Below, piece by piece: positions 27,464-36,448 of a stretch of 64,000 nt of DNA; the stretch's first letter is position 1; every line of letters starts with the position of its first letter. Under the pieces are notes generated by a model. The model ran no database searches. It saw only the letters and a program-made list of their open reading frames with translations, and had not been told where the DNA came from. The position numbers and the translations under genes are program-made. The stretch comes from OLB9 sp041392785 (lineage in GTDB: Bacteria > Bacteroidota > Bacteroidia > Chitinophagales > Saprospiraceae): assembly GCA_041392785.1 (NCBI GenBank), contig JAWKLK010000005.1, forward strand, positions 1 to 64,000, given 5' to 3'.

Positions 27464-29008
27464 CTATTCCTTATCTGTCTCTTCTGGCAGACCTGTTTCA
27501 TTTTTAATTGTGTCTTTAGGAGGTTCGATAGTTTCATTTCCTTTCAAATATGTAGGTAGATTCAATCCCGCCATGTTAAATAGATCGTTGAGAGGAGGTA
27601 CCGATTTCATCATCCCTGACACAAAATTAGCCGTGGCACCATTGCCATTTTCTGTACCCTGACCAGAATCCCAAACGGTGATTTTATCAATTTTGATATT
27701 TTTAACAGCTTCCACCTGTGTTTTTACCAGCTCAGGCAATTTTTCTATTAACAACAATTGAAAAGCCTTTGATGGATCACCTCCAGCAGCTTTGACTACT
27801 TTTTCATATCCTTCAGCCTGCTTTGTCAATATCTCATATAGTCCTTTTGCTTCTGCTTCCATTTTTGCATAGATGGCATCCGCCTCTCCTTTAGCATTTT
27901 CTCGGATCCTCTGTGCATCTGCTTGAGCTTCGATGATAGCGCGCTGTTTTGCAATTTCTGCCGGTATAACTACATTGGCAATTTGGGTGGATCTTTCGCG
28001 TTCAGAACGCGCCAACTCTGCTTTCTGTTCGGCAGCATATGCTTCTTCGAGTGCTTTTGCTTGTTGGACTTTTTCTGCCGTGATCGCTATTTTTAACGAC
28101 TCAGCTTCTTTTTCCCTACGAAATGCCTCTGAACTGGCGATATCAATCTTGGCCTGATTCTCACCTTTTACAGCTATTGCATTAGCTTCGGAAATTTTTA
28201 TCCTAGTGTCTCTATCCGCTTCTGCTTTACCTATAGATTCATCTCTAGAGGCAGAAGCAATGCTTACTTCTCTATCCTTTTGCGTGATTGCCATTTTCAC
28301 ATCTCGATCCCTATGGGTCTCAGCGATGGATACATCTCTCTCCCTATCAGCAAGAGCTTTTCCTGTTTCACCTATTTTTTCTTGTTCTGCCACACTAATT
28401 TTTGCTTCATTGATAGCTTTGGCAGCGGCTTCTTTTCCAAGTGCTTCGATATATCCAGACTCATCTTTAATGTCTGTCACGTTTACGTTTATCAACTTAA
28501 GACCAATCTTCCGTAATTCAGTATCCACATTTTTGGAGATATTGTCAAGAAATTTGTCCCTATCAGAATTTATTTCTTCAATAGACATGGTCGCAATCAC
28601 TAATCTCAACTGCCCGAAGAGAATATCTTTTGCTAATTCCTGTATCTGCTCATGTCTCAATCCCAATAATCTTTCGGCTGCATTGCCCATTAAATCAGGA
28701 TCTGTAGATATCGCTATAGTAAATCTACATGGCACATCAACCCTGATATTTTGCTTACTCAAAGCATTGGTTAGATTGGCCTCAATGGCGATGGGCTTTA
28801 GATCTAGGAAAGCATAATCTTGGATAACCGGAACGATGAAGGCACCACCCCCATGAATACATTTTGCTGACGAGCCACCCGTACGGCCGTACACCACCAA
28901 AATTCTATCTGAAGGGCATCGTTTATACCTCGATATAAGGTAAATCATCAACATAAATAAGGCTACAAGCCCTACAAAAATTAATACTATTGGCGTAAAT
29001 TCTTGCAT
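27464..29008 (-). CDS. Flotillin/SPFH-domain membrane scaffold protein
   Basis: 514 residues. One N-terminal membrane helix (about 5-27) is followed by an SPFH/band-7 domain (about 30-205). A long Ala/Glu-rich coiled coil comes next (about 210-400, with repeated DRDV and AEAD-type segments), then a flotillin C-terminal domain. Flotillins organise membrane microdomains. It is read just downstream (24 bp) of an NfeD-type gene, the well-known flotillin-NfeD pairing. Confidence 0.9.
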   Translation of the reverse strand: MQEFTPIVLIFVGLVALFMLMIYLISRYKRCPSDRILVVYGRTGGSSAKCIHGGGAFIVPVIQDYAFLDLKPIAIEANLTNALSKQNIRVDVPCRFTIAISTDPDLMGNAAERLLGLRHEQIQELAKDILFGQLRLVIATMSIEEINSDRDKFLDNISKNVDTELRKIGLKLINVNVTDIKDESGYIEALGKEAAAKAINEAKISVAEQEKIGETGKALADRERDVSIAETHRDRDVKMAITQKDREVSIASASRDESIGKAEADRDTRIKISEANAIAVKGENQAKIDIASSEAFRREKEAESLKIAITAEKVQQAKALEEAYAAEQKAELARSERERSTQIANVVIPAEIAKQRAIIEAQADAQRIRENAKGEADAIYAKMEAEAKGLYEILTKQAEGYEKVVKAAGGDPSKAFQLLLIEKLPELVKTQVEAVKNIKIDKITVWDSGQGTENGNGATANFVSGMMKSVPPLNDLFNMAGLNLPTYLKGNETIEPPKDTIKNETGLPEETDKE

Positions 29009-29032
29009 ATATAAAATTTTAAAATATTACAA

Positions 29033-29596
29033 TTATGGTTTGGGTTCTACGATCAAAATTTGCGTTTCTAAAATATCCACAACTACAATTTCACTACCAG
29101 TAGGAATGGTATCTGAGTCTGTCATGGCATCCAATTCTTTGACTCTACCGTCTAGTTGCAAATGCACTTTGCCGATTCCTGATCTTTTTTCTGGAATTCT
29201 CAAATAAGTTTCTCCATTTCTGCCTAGCGTATTTTGAATTTTGAAAGTATTATCCTCCTGCAATCTCAAAAACTGATGAATGATATATTTAAATGAGAAA
29301 AAGAAAATCAAACCTACTATAACTGCCACCAAAAAAAGTAGCCATTTTGAAGGAATAGAAGAATAAAATGCAATACCTCCCCAACTAAATCCCAACAAGA
29401 AATTTAAAATGTTTCTAAAACTTAAAAGTTCACTTGGGCTATCCGGGTGCTCCACATCGGTATCAATGCTATCTAAATCTAATAAAGGCAATCCATTTAT
29501 TATCACAAAAATAATGGACACTGGAATGGCTAGGTACCAAAAAAACTTTAGAAAACTATCGGCGTGCTGTAAAAATTCCATTTGTGTAAAAGTCAA
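29033..29596 (-). CDS. NfeD-like membrane protein, flotillin partner
   Basis: 187 residues with two or three membrane helices (about 15-35, 62-80 and 85-105). A C-terminal OB-fold domain follows (LGRNGETYLRIPEKRSGIGKVHL to the end), as in short NfeD/YuaF proteins without the ClpP-like protease part. It is 24 bp upstream of the flotillin gene and surely co-transcribed. Partnership with flotillin is established for the family; no biochemical function is certain. Confidence 0.8.
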   Translation of the reverse strand: MTFTQMEFLQHADSFLKFFWYLAIPVSIIFVIINGLPLLDLDSIDTDVEHPDSPSELLSFRNILNFLLGFSWGGIAFYSSIPSKWLLFLVAVIVGLIFFFSFKYIIHQFLRLQEDNTFKIQNTLGRNGETYLRIPEKRSGIGKVHLQLDGRVKELDAMTDSDTIPTGSEIVVVDILETQILIVEPKP

Positions 29597-29774
29597 TATA
29601 TTTCAAACAATCGCAATTGTTATTAAATTTCAAATATAGTCATTAATACGATAAAATTTCGCTTTTTATAGATAAAAGTTATGTTTTTGTTAAAAATGAA
29701 ACGTCAAAAGCAACACAATTCAAAACAAATTATAAAAATAAATAATATATTTGCCGCAAATTGGAATTTGTTTG

Positions 29775-30419
29775 ATGTTTGATTCGTATAGACACAAAGG
29801 TTTGAGGCAGAAATTGGTGCAGGAATTACGTCAAAAAGGAATCAAAGATGAGCGAATTTTGTCTGCCTTCAATGATATACCGAGACATTACTTTATAGAT
29901 AAAGCATTTTCTGACTGGGCATATAAAGATGTCGCCTTCCCCATTGATGCCGACCAAACCATCTCCCAACCTTATACCGTAGCCATTCAAACACAATTGA
30001 TGGATGTTCAAACGGGAGATAAAATCTTAGAAATCGGCACTGGATCAGGTTTTCAGGCCTGTGTATTAGCCTATTTGGGTGCAAAAGTTTATACCATAGA
30101 AAGACAAAAACAATTGTTTGACAAGTCGTCAGAATTCTTACCAAAAATAGGATTCAATCAAGTGCGTTTGCTCTACGGAGATGGGTATTTAGGCGCACCT
30201 AGATTTGCCCCATTTGATAAAATCATAGTGACAGCCGGCGCATCACAATTACCTCAAACTTTGTTCGACCAACTCAAAGATGGCGGTATCATGGTGATAC
30301 CACATGGCAATGCCGACATACTTGATATGAAAAAAATAACAAAATCAGCGGATGGTAACCATAAAATTGAGACATTTGGCAAGTTTAGATTTGTGCCATT
30401 TGTGAAGGGGGTTCAATAA
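29775..30419 (+). CDS. pcm: Protein-L-isoaspartate O-methyltransferase
   Basis: 214 residues from ATG 29775 (MFDSYRHKGLRQKLV). The frame opens 24 bp earlier, but this start aligns with the family. It is an SAM-dependent methyltransferase that starts repair of isoaspartyl residues. The motifs are the PCMT substrate segment DQTISQPYTVAIQTQLM, motif I EIGTGSGFQACVLAYLG, and VTAGASQLP. A -7-like TATATTTG (29746-29753) lies upstream. It is convergent with the SQR gene. Confidence 0.92.
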   Translation: MFDSYRHKGLRQKLVQELRQKGIKDERILSAFNDIPRHYFIDKAFSDWAYKDVAFPIDADQTISQPYTVAIQTQLMDVQTGDKILEIGTGSGFQACVLAYLGAKVYTIERQKQLFDKSSEFLPKIGFNQVRLLYGDGYLGAPRFAPFDKIIVTAGASQLPQTLFDQLKDGGIMVIPHGNADILDMKKITKSADGNHKIETFGKFRFVPFVKGVQ

Positions 30420-30444
30420 AAAGGCCACCCGTAGGATGACCTTC
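30420..30444. terminator. Terminator between pcm and the SQR gene
   Basis: AAGGCCACCC ... GGATGACCTT forms a mostly paired stem. The minus strand ends it with TTTTT. It serves chiefly the minus-strand SQR gene and possibly pcm too. Confidence 0.6.
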
Positions 30445-30468
30445 TTCTATTTTAGAGTAAAAAGCGGA

Positions 30469-31728
30469 TTACACTTCTACACCTTTCATCATTTTATTCC
30501 AATACAAATACGGCAACCCATATTTCTTGAGCATCCACAATCTCCAATCTTCTTGTGAACTGTCAAACACAAACATACGTTTCAATTTCGGATCTGGTGT
30601 GAATTCATTTTTATAATTGAATTCTGCTAAAATCATTTTGCCATATCCAGTCACTAATGGGCATGAAGAATATCCCTCATAGATTTTATTATTGAGTGTA
30701 TTGTTTTCTATAAGATGGAGGATATTAGCTATAAGCACAGGCACTTGCTTACGAATAGCTGCTCCTGTTTTGGCAGTGGGTAGCGCAGCTACATCTCCAA
30801 GTCCAAAGATATTTGGGTACTTGTTGTGCTGCAATGTATTGATATTTACATCCAACCACCCAGCTTGATTGACAAGTGATGATTCTCTCACAAATTTTGG
30901 GGCTGCTTGTGGAGGTGCAAGATGTAACATATCAAAATCCATTACAATTTCGTCTGAGTTAGGTGCTGCTACTTCAGTTCCATCAGAGGTCACCACACAT
31001 TGGCTATCTTTTGAGCCTATGTTTTTAAATGTTATTTTTCTATTTTGTCCGTCAATCTTAATTGGTGAATAAAATGGTTTGAAATCAATATTATAGCGCT
31101 TAACTACTTTCATCAGATTATCTGCTACCTGCTTAACTCCAAATATAACTGTGCCCGGTGTTGCAAAAGTGACTTTAGTTCTATCAGACATATTGTGCAT
31201 TCTGAAATAATCTGCAGCTAGATATGCTATCTTCTGAGGAGCACCGCCACACTTTATCGGTGTGGTAGGTTGGGTAAAGATGGCATGTCCGCCTTTGAAG
31301 TTTCTTAGTACATCCCATGTATGCTCCGGATTAGTGTAATTAGAACATACTACACCATGTCCAAGGGCATCAGACAATCCTTCAATCATACCAGGTTCCA
31401 TAACTAATCCTGGAGAAACTACTAAATAATCATAGGTTATATCTCCACTTTTCTCAGTTGTAACGATGTTTGAATCTGGTTTGAAACCAGTGGCTCTTTC
31501 TTTCAACCAATTAACACCACTTGGCATGAGTTCCGACATAGGTTTGGCAGTTTTATTCATATTATAAGTTCCGGCACCTACCAGTGTCCATGCTGGTTGA
31601 TACCAATGCGTCTCTGCAGGTTCAATCAATGTTATATCTACTTTTGCTTTTATTTTTTTCAAGCGGGCGGCTACCATAATTCCTCCCGTTCCGCCACCAA
31701 TAATTACAATTTTCTTTGTGTTGCTCAT
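30469..31728 (-). CDS. sqr: Sulfide:quinone oxidoreductase-like flavoprotein
   Basis: A 419-residue FAD protein that oxidises sulfide and reduces quinone at the membrane. The N-terminal Rossmann motif is GGGTGGIMVAARL. The motif ETHWYQPAWTLVGAG is typical of SQR. Three cysteines used by SQR for sulfur transfer are present: Cys128 (GVVCSN), Cys160 (PIKCGG) and Cys356 (SSCPLV). The FAD second-site segment reads FGLGDVAALPTAKTGAAIRKQ. It could serve sulfide detoxification. A broken Crp/Fnr-like gene start lies upstream in the opposite direction (31979). Confidence 0.88.
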   Translation of the reverse strand: MSNTKKIVIIGGGTGGIMVAARLKKIKAKVDITLIEPAETHWYQPAWTLVGAGTYNMNKTAKPMSELMPSGVNWLKERATGFKPDSNIVTTEKSGDITYDYLVVSPGLVMEPGMIEGLSDALGHGVVCSNYTNPEHTWDVLRNFKGGHAIFTQPTTPIKCGGAPQKIAYLAADYFRMHNMSDRTKVTFATPGTVIFGVKQVADNLMKVVKRYNIDFKPFYSPIKIDGQNRKITFKNIGSKDSQCVVTSDGTEVAAPNSDEIVMDFDMLHLAPPQAAPKFVRESSLVNQAGWLDVNINTLQHNKYPNIFGLGDVAALPTAKTGAAIRKQVPVLIANILHLIENNTLNNKIYEGYSSCPLVTGYGKMILAEFNYKNEFTPDPKLKRMFVFDSSQEDWRLWMLKKYGLPYLYWNKMMKGVEV

Positions 31729-32153
31729 GTATTTTTGATTTTTAATAAGGTGAATTGTCTACAAACATAAAATTTAAGTGTAAACAATTATGTAACTAAT
31801 GTTACGCAATTCTTAATGCATTGAAAATTCAAAATAATACAAGCACGTTAAATAAAATAAAATATCCAAGTCCATATATCAGCGGATAAATATTTAAAAC
31901 CAATAAAAATTAATTTATAACACTAAATAGGGTTTACAATTGTCTAAATTTGCATTTAAAATATCTTAATCTATAAGTATGCAAAATTTACTTCATGATT
32001 ACATTTCAAAATACATTCCCTTAACAGAGGAAGAGAAAAAAGCGCTTATTTCATTAAACTTATTACATTTTTTCAATATTAGACTGCATCAACCAAACCC
32101 AATTTAATGACAGACCAAGGAAATCTAGAAGGTGCAATTTTACTTTAATAAAA
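31729..32153. other. Intergenic region with a regulator remnant
   Basis: 425 bp with no intact gene. The clearest content is the short frame at 31979-32107 described separately, preceded by a -7-like TAAATTTG (31945-31952). I see no terminator for the histidine kinase gene that ends at 32154. Confidence 0.4.
31979..32107 (+). pseudogene. Truncated Crp/Fnr-like regulator N-terminus
   Basis: A 42-codon frame starting MQNLLHDYISKYIPLTEEEK and stopping soon after. The segment resembles the first ~30 residues of Bacteroidota Crp/Fnr-type regulators (a Y-I-x-K-x-x-P-L-x-E-E-E opening). The cyclic-nucleotide-binding barrel and helix-turn-helix are missing and I do not find them further on. It is divergent from the SQR gene, where such regulators often sit. 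The similarity is short, so a chance or unrelated small gene is possible. Confidence 0.4.
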
Positions 32154-35084
32154 TTAATTAATTGGTATGGTCACAGTTATTCGAGTACCAACATTTGGGG
32201 TAGAATTAATATTCGCATGACCACCTATAACTTCAGCACGTTGCAGAATATTTCTTAGACCATTCCCCATTTTGACAGTTTCAATATCAAACCCTATACC
32301 ATCATCTTCTATGTATGCTTCGACTTTGGTTTTATTCAGAGCTATGCTAAATGTTACGTTTTTTGCTCTGCTGTACTTTGCACAATTATTGACTGCTTCC
32401 TTTAAAATCATGTAGAATGCTTGTCGTTTTGCCATTTCAAGTGAAATGCTATTAATGGCATCAGAGATTTTAAAGGATACATTAATATCAGCTGGTTCGA
32501 GTACATCCAAACAGGTGGCTTGTATTTTATGAATGATATTGGGTAGTGTATCATTGCCAGGATTTATACTCCATACTATATCAGACATGCTTTGCATAAC
32601 ATATCTGGTTTTTTCTACGATTTGAGATAATGTATTGGAAGAAGCATCATTTTTTATTATTGCCATTTCACCCATCAGCATAATACTACTCAGATTACTT
32701 CCCATTTCATCATGCAAATCTTTTGAAATGGTTGAACGTAAATGCTCCATTTTCTTTCTTTGTTGTTTTTTAAAATGGTAAATCAAATAGATTAGACCGT
32801 AGGATGCAAACAACATCATCAGAAAAAACCACCAGCGCATATAAAATGGACTCAATGATACTATAGACAAGGAAGTAACCACACTATCTTCAGTATTATG
32901 GATATTTGTCGCTTTCAGTTCCAAATTGTATTTGCCAGGTGCTAATTGATTGATTATCAGCTTGTGATCCGACCCTATTTCGGACCAAATGGTATCATTT
33001 TCTGATTTTAACCTGTACTGCATGGCATATTGTTGGGAATTCAAATGTGAAGGGAAAGCAATATTCATGCTGATTAGAGAGTTGACTGATGGAACTGTAA
33101 TTTTTCCTGACTTCAATACATCTGATGTTTTGTTTTTATTGTTTATAAGGATATTTTCAAATAAAAAAGTTGAATTCTTTAGTAAATCTTTCAAATTTTT
33201 TGGTTGATAATAACTAAAAAACTGCCAGCGGTGTGCTGCAACAATACCTTTTTTAACTGTGGATATTCCAAAAAGGTATATATTGTCCACTAATCCATCA
33301 CCTTCCTTAAAATATCTTACACTCTCATCCTGGATGTTAAATCTACATAAACCTGAAGCTCGGGTGCATAACCAAAGATTAGAATCATCATCAAAAGTAA
33401 TATAACTTAGACCTTCATCTGGAAGACCATTATCCATATCAAACACCTTTACTGTTCCGTTGAGCATATGATATTTGAAAAGTTGGCCTTTGCAAGTAAA
33501 ATAAATGTAGTTCGAATGATCAGATACTAGGTTGCGTACTTCATCTAGTGTGACAAAACCATCTATGGATAATTGCCTAAGGCCGTCTTTCTCAACTTTA
33601 TAAATATTGGTTCCTGCAGTAATTGTTTCACCAGTATCGAGGCAAACTACATTATTCAAAATGTTAGAATCATTTGATCTTTTCTTAATCTGCTTCTTAA
33701 ACTTGATAAGCTCATAAAGAACGCTGCCGGATGTAAACCATAAACTGTTTTCATCCGTACTCATGCTTGTAGTGAAACCGCTTTTAGTATATTTTTCATC
33801 AACCACCATATTTTCAGAAATTCCTACTTTCAGAATATTTCTTTTTGTGGCAATCCATATACAAGGTACTTTAGGATCATAAACTGCATGTTCTACCACA
33901 GCATTTCCTATGTCCAATACTTTTTTTAACCTTAAAGCAATAGGATCGAATAATAAAATACCATCTTTCTCAGTCACTATAACCCATTGATTATCAAGAT
34001 ACTCAATTTCCTTTACAAGCAAAGTCCTAGATGGATATATATAATTATAGTTGAGAAACTGTTCGTTTTGGATATTTATTTTTGAGATATTGGTACTGGT
34101 GCCAAAATATATTGTTTGATTTTTAGTCATCAATAATGACAACAATTGGGTATTATAAAATTGATTTTTAACTAAGTATTCTTGTTGTTTCTTTTTTAAG
34201 AACTTACTCTCAGGATCATAATTATATACACCATCATCAGTGGCGATTAAAATATGCCTATTTGAAATTTCAAGCCAGTCGCTTACAAATTTATCCGTAG
34301 TTTCAAGATGAAAAATGATAGAATCTTGCATTAACCCATCTTCATTAAACATCAAAAGTTTATTGCCGCTGTCATTGGCAAGAAGCAAACCATTCTTAAG
34401 GGGTTTTATTTTTTGAAACCGATTATCTGCAAAAGTATTTTGACCAGAATAGGATGGAAATGTATAGATTAGTTTGCAATTACCGATGGTATCGCATTTA
34501 AAAATGCCATGATTGGATGACACAAAAATACTAATACTTGATACATATATATTCTTAACTATAGTTTTTATAGGTAGATTAAATTTTAACAAGGGTTGTT
34601 TTGTCTGGCCATCCACCTTGAATACAACACCTTGAGCAGTACCCAAATAGAGGTTGTCATTGCAATCATTTGAAATACTTGTAATTTTTTCAAAGGCTTC
34701 AATATGATCTCGTGGAGTAAACTTTACAAAACCATAAAAAGACGCGTATTTAAACAATCCAAAATTACAACTCACCCAAATTTGACCATCCATGTCGGCA
34801 TGTACATCGTAGATTTCAATACTCTCATTAAATTTACTTTTTAATAGTTTTGTTACATTTTGGAATTTCTTACCATCAAAGATACCTATACTATTATAAT
34901 CTCGAATCCAAACAAGACCGTTTCTATCTTGGACCATTTCAAAAACCAACATATCCAAGTCGATCTCCCTCGATGTGTAATTGTACACATTATAAAACAA
35001 CTCTTGACTGTTTGTCTTATAAAAACACAAAATTATAAACAAAACAATAAGTGATTTAAACACTACTACTGATTTCAATATCAA
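32154..35084 (-). CDS. Sensor histidine kinase with two-component propeller
   Basis: A 976-residue membrane sensor. A signal/anchor (about 8-26) is followed by a periplasmic beta-propeller of two-component-regulator repeats (about 30-650). A Y_Y_Y domain (about 680-750) and one membrane helix (about 757-777) come next. The HisKA_3 dimerisation helix has the phosphoacceptor His in KDLHDEMGSNLSSIM (near 791), and a HATPase_c domain ends the protein (NCAKYS, DDGIGFD, GNGLRN). HisKA_3 kinases usually pair with NarL-type regulators. The divergent neighbour is a LytTR protein without a receiver domain. A -7-like box on the minus strand (35082-35089) overlaps the annotated start, so translation may begin at a TTG a few codons in (35078). 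Confidence 0.88.
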   Translation of the reverse strand: MILKSVVVFKSLIVLFIILCFYKTNSQELFYNVYNYTSREIDLDMLVFEMVQDRNGLVWIRDYNSIGIFDGKKFQNVTKLLKSKFNESIEIYDVHADMDGQIWVSCNFGLFKYASFYGFVKFTPRDHIEAFEKITSISNDCNDNLYLGTAQGVVFKVDGQTKQPLLKFNLPIKTIVKNIYVSSISIFVSSNHGIFKCDTIGNCKLIYTFPSYSGQNTFADNRFQKIKPLKNGLLLANDSGNKLLMFNEDGLMQDSIIFHLETTDKFVSDWLEISNRHILIATDDGVYNYDPESKFLKKKQQEYLVKNQFYNTQLLSLLMTKNQTIYFGTSTNISKINIQNEQFLNYNYIYPSRTLLVKEIEYLDNQWVIVTEKDGILLFDPIALRLKKVLDIGNAVVEHAVYDPKVPCIWIATKRNILKVGISENMVVDEKYTKSGFTTSMSTDENSLWFTSGSVLYELIKFKKQIKKRSNDSNILNNVVCLDTGETITAGTNIYKVEKDGLRQLSIDGFVTLDEVRNLVSDHSNYIYFTCKGQLFKYHMLNGTVKVFDMDNGLPDEGLSYITFDDDSNLWLCTRASGLCRFNIQDESVRYFKEGDGLVDNIYLFGISTVKKGIVAAHRWQFFSYYQPKNLKDLLKNSTFLFENILINNKNKTSDVLKSGKITVPSVNSLISMNIAFPSHLNSQQYAMQYRLKSENDTIWSEIGSDHKLIINQLAPGKYNLELKATNIHNTEDSVVTSLSIVSLSPFYMRWWFFLMMLFASYGLIYLIYHFKKQQRKKMEHLRSTISKDLHDEMGSNLSSIMLMGEMAIIKNDASSNTLSQIVEKTRYVMQSMSDIVWSINPGNDTLPNIIHKIQATCLDVLEPADINVSFKISDAINSISLEMAKRQAFYMILKEAVNNCAKYSRAKNVTFSIALNKTKVEAYIEDDGIGFDIETVKMGNGLRNILQRAEVIGGHANINSTPNVGTRITVTIPIN

Positions 35085-35216
35085 AAATATATCTTCCTTG
35101 TAATATAAATGACTAAAATAAAAATAATTAATAGTTCACTTTGTTTGGCTTGTTTACATCAATTAATAATATCATCTTATAATCCTATTTGTTACCTACT
35201 TTTTGAAGAAAAAAAT

Positions 35217-35232
35217 TCACATCATCATGTGA
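35217..35232. promoter_or_regulatory. Palindromic activator site, copy 1
   Basis: TCACATCATCATGTGA, with perfect 6-bp arms (TCACAT/ATGTGA) around CATC. It lies exactly 33 bp before the -7 element of the LytTR gene. The same 16 bases occur at 43496 and 49584 with the same spacing. Confidence 0.75.
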
Positions 35233-35241
35233 CATCACATT

Positions 35242-35273
35242 TTTGACAGATATTTTTCCTTGACATACTTTTG
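35242..35273 (+). promoter_or_regulatory. Promoter of the LytTR gene
   Basis: TTTG (35242-35245), 20 bp, TACTTTTG (35266-35273). This is a full match to the Bacteroidota -33/-7 consensus. Confidence 0.75.
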
Positions 35274-35399
35274 CTGTACATAAGTTTAAAAAATATATGA
35301 TACAGCGTGATGTCTATCCTAATTTTAAATTAATTAATTCCAAATTATTGTGCTAAACAGCATTGATACTTACTCTTTTTTTATAAAATTAATAACAAC

Positions 35400-35807
35400 A
35401 TGAAAGCCTTTAAGAAATCCAAAAATATCAACGAAGCCATAGTTATAAGGCCAGAATTATCCCTCCAACAAGCAATCAAAGCTTTTGGAAGAATTATCAT
35501 CCCTGATAATGGTGGATATCAATGCTGCATGCCTGAAGATATATTATATGTCCAAAGTGTAGGTAATTATTCAGAAATCTATTATTCAGATGGTAATAAA
35601 AAATTGCTTGCGCGTACACTCAAAGATATTGAAAAGAGGTTGCCTCATCACAGCTTTTTTAGAATTCACCGCAGTTATGTGGTCAATGCATACCACATTA
35701 AAAAAGTATGTATGTCCATAGATGCGTGTTGTGTTCATATCACAGGCAATCATACACTTCCGATCAGTAGGGAAAAACGCAAATTGTTAATTTATAAAGG
35801 TTTATAA
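35400..35807 (+). CDS. Stand-alone LytTR DNA-binding regulator
   Basis: 135 residues. The C-terminal ~95 residues are a LytTR DNA-binding domain (EDILYVQSVGNYSEIYYSDG, HHSFFRIHRSYVVNAYHI, LPISREKRK). The N-terminal ~40 residues are too short for a receiver domain. Without a receiver its activity must be set by partner proteins or by its own level. Its gene is divergent from a propeller histidine kinase and is preceded by the palindrome shared with two surface-protein promoters, so it is a good but unproven candidate for the activator of that regulon. Confidence 0.85.
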   Translation: MKAFKKSKNINEAIVIRPELSLQQAIKAFGRIIIPDNGGYQCCMPEDILYVQSVGNYSEIYYSDGNKKLLARTLKDIEKRLPHHSFFRIHRSYVVNAYHIKKVCMSIDACCVHITGNHTLPISREKRKLLIYKGL

Positions 35808-35930
35808 TCACATAAAGTTAAAATTTTTCAGAACATAGTTTGATCTAAAATTTGAATGAAAAATCCCTTTGTATAATTTTTATTATCCCTTATGTATAAG
35901 ACATTATTTATTAAAAAAAATAAAAGTAAT

Positions 35931-36443
35931 ATGAAACCATACAGTTTAATTTTATGCTATCGCAACAATTATAAAAAGTTTTTTTTAGTTCTACATGCTA
36001 TTGTACTTGGAAATATAGTACTTTTTGGGCAATGCCCTGAAACTAGAGTAATTGCACAATCCTATTTGACTGCATCGTGTGGAGGTCACTATTTTCAATC
36101 TCTTATCGGAGCTGATATCCCTGTCTATGGACATGTTGGAAATATTTACTTATCATCACCACTTACAGATGTGGTGAAAGTCTCATCCAATGATGACATA
36201 CATTCTTCAAAATTGGTAGTTTTTCCAAATCCTGCTAATGACATTTTGAATGTACAATGGGAGAGTGATAAGAATACTACTCTTGAGTTATATTCAGCAT
36301 TCGGTCAAATCATTTCTACTATTACATCAGCTTCTACATCAATTACTACTATTGACATTTCTAATTTGCCTTCCGGATATTATGTAATAAAATCAAGAAC
36401 AGAAGACAATTACATTTTTATTTCAAAATTTATAAAACAATAA
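35931..36443 (+). CDS. Small T9SS type A secreted protein
   Basis: 170 residues from ATG 35931 (MKPYSLILCYRNN); the frame opens 39 bp earlier. A hydrophobic signal is followed by only ~50 residues of unknown sequence. A type A T9SS sorting domain then takes up almost the whole second half (LVVFPNPANDILNVQW ... NLPSGYYVIKS). It is a sorting domain with almost no cargo, perhaps a remnant or a small surface protein. It is 5 bp upstream of the collagen-like fibre gene. Confidence 0.75.
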   Translation: MKPYSLILCYRNNYKKFFLVLHAIVLGNIVLFGQCPETRVIAQSYLTASCGGHYFQSLIGADIPVYGHVGNIYLSSPLTDVVKVSSNDDIHSSKLVVFPNPANDILNVQWESDKNTTLELYSAFGQIISTITSASTSITTIDISNLPSGYYVIKSRTEDNYIFISKFIKQ

Positions 36444-36448
36444 AATCC

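Larger units (their letters stand above)
35085..35399. other. Divergent regulatory region between kinase and LytTR genes
   Basis: 315 bp holding the conserved palindrome (35217-35232) and promoter (35242-35273) of the LytTR gene. An untranslated leader of about 120 bp follows. Confidence 0.6.

Noticed and set aside
28206..28817. 203-residue plus-strand frame over the flotillin gene
   Set aside because: It mirrors the Ala/Glu coiled-coil repeats of flotillin. The low-complexity Ser/Ala product has no family likeness.
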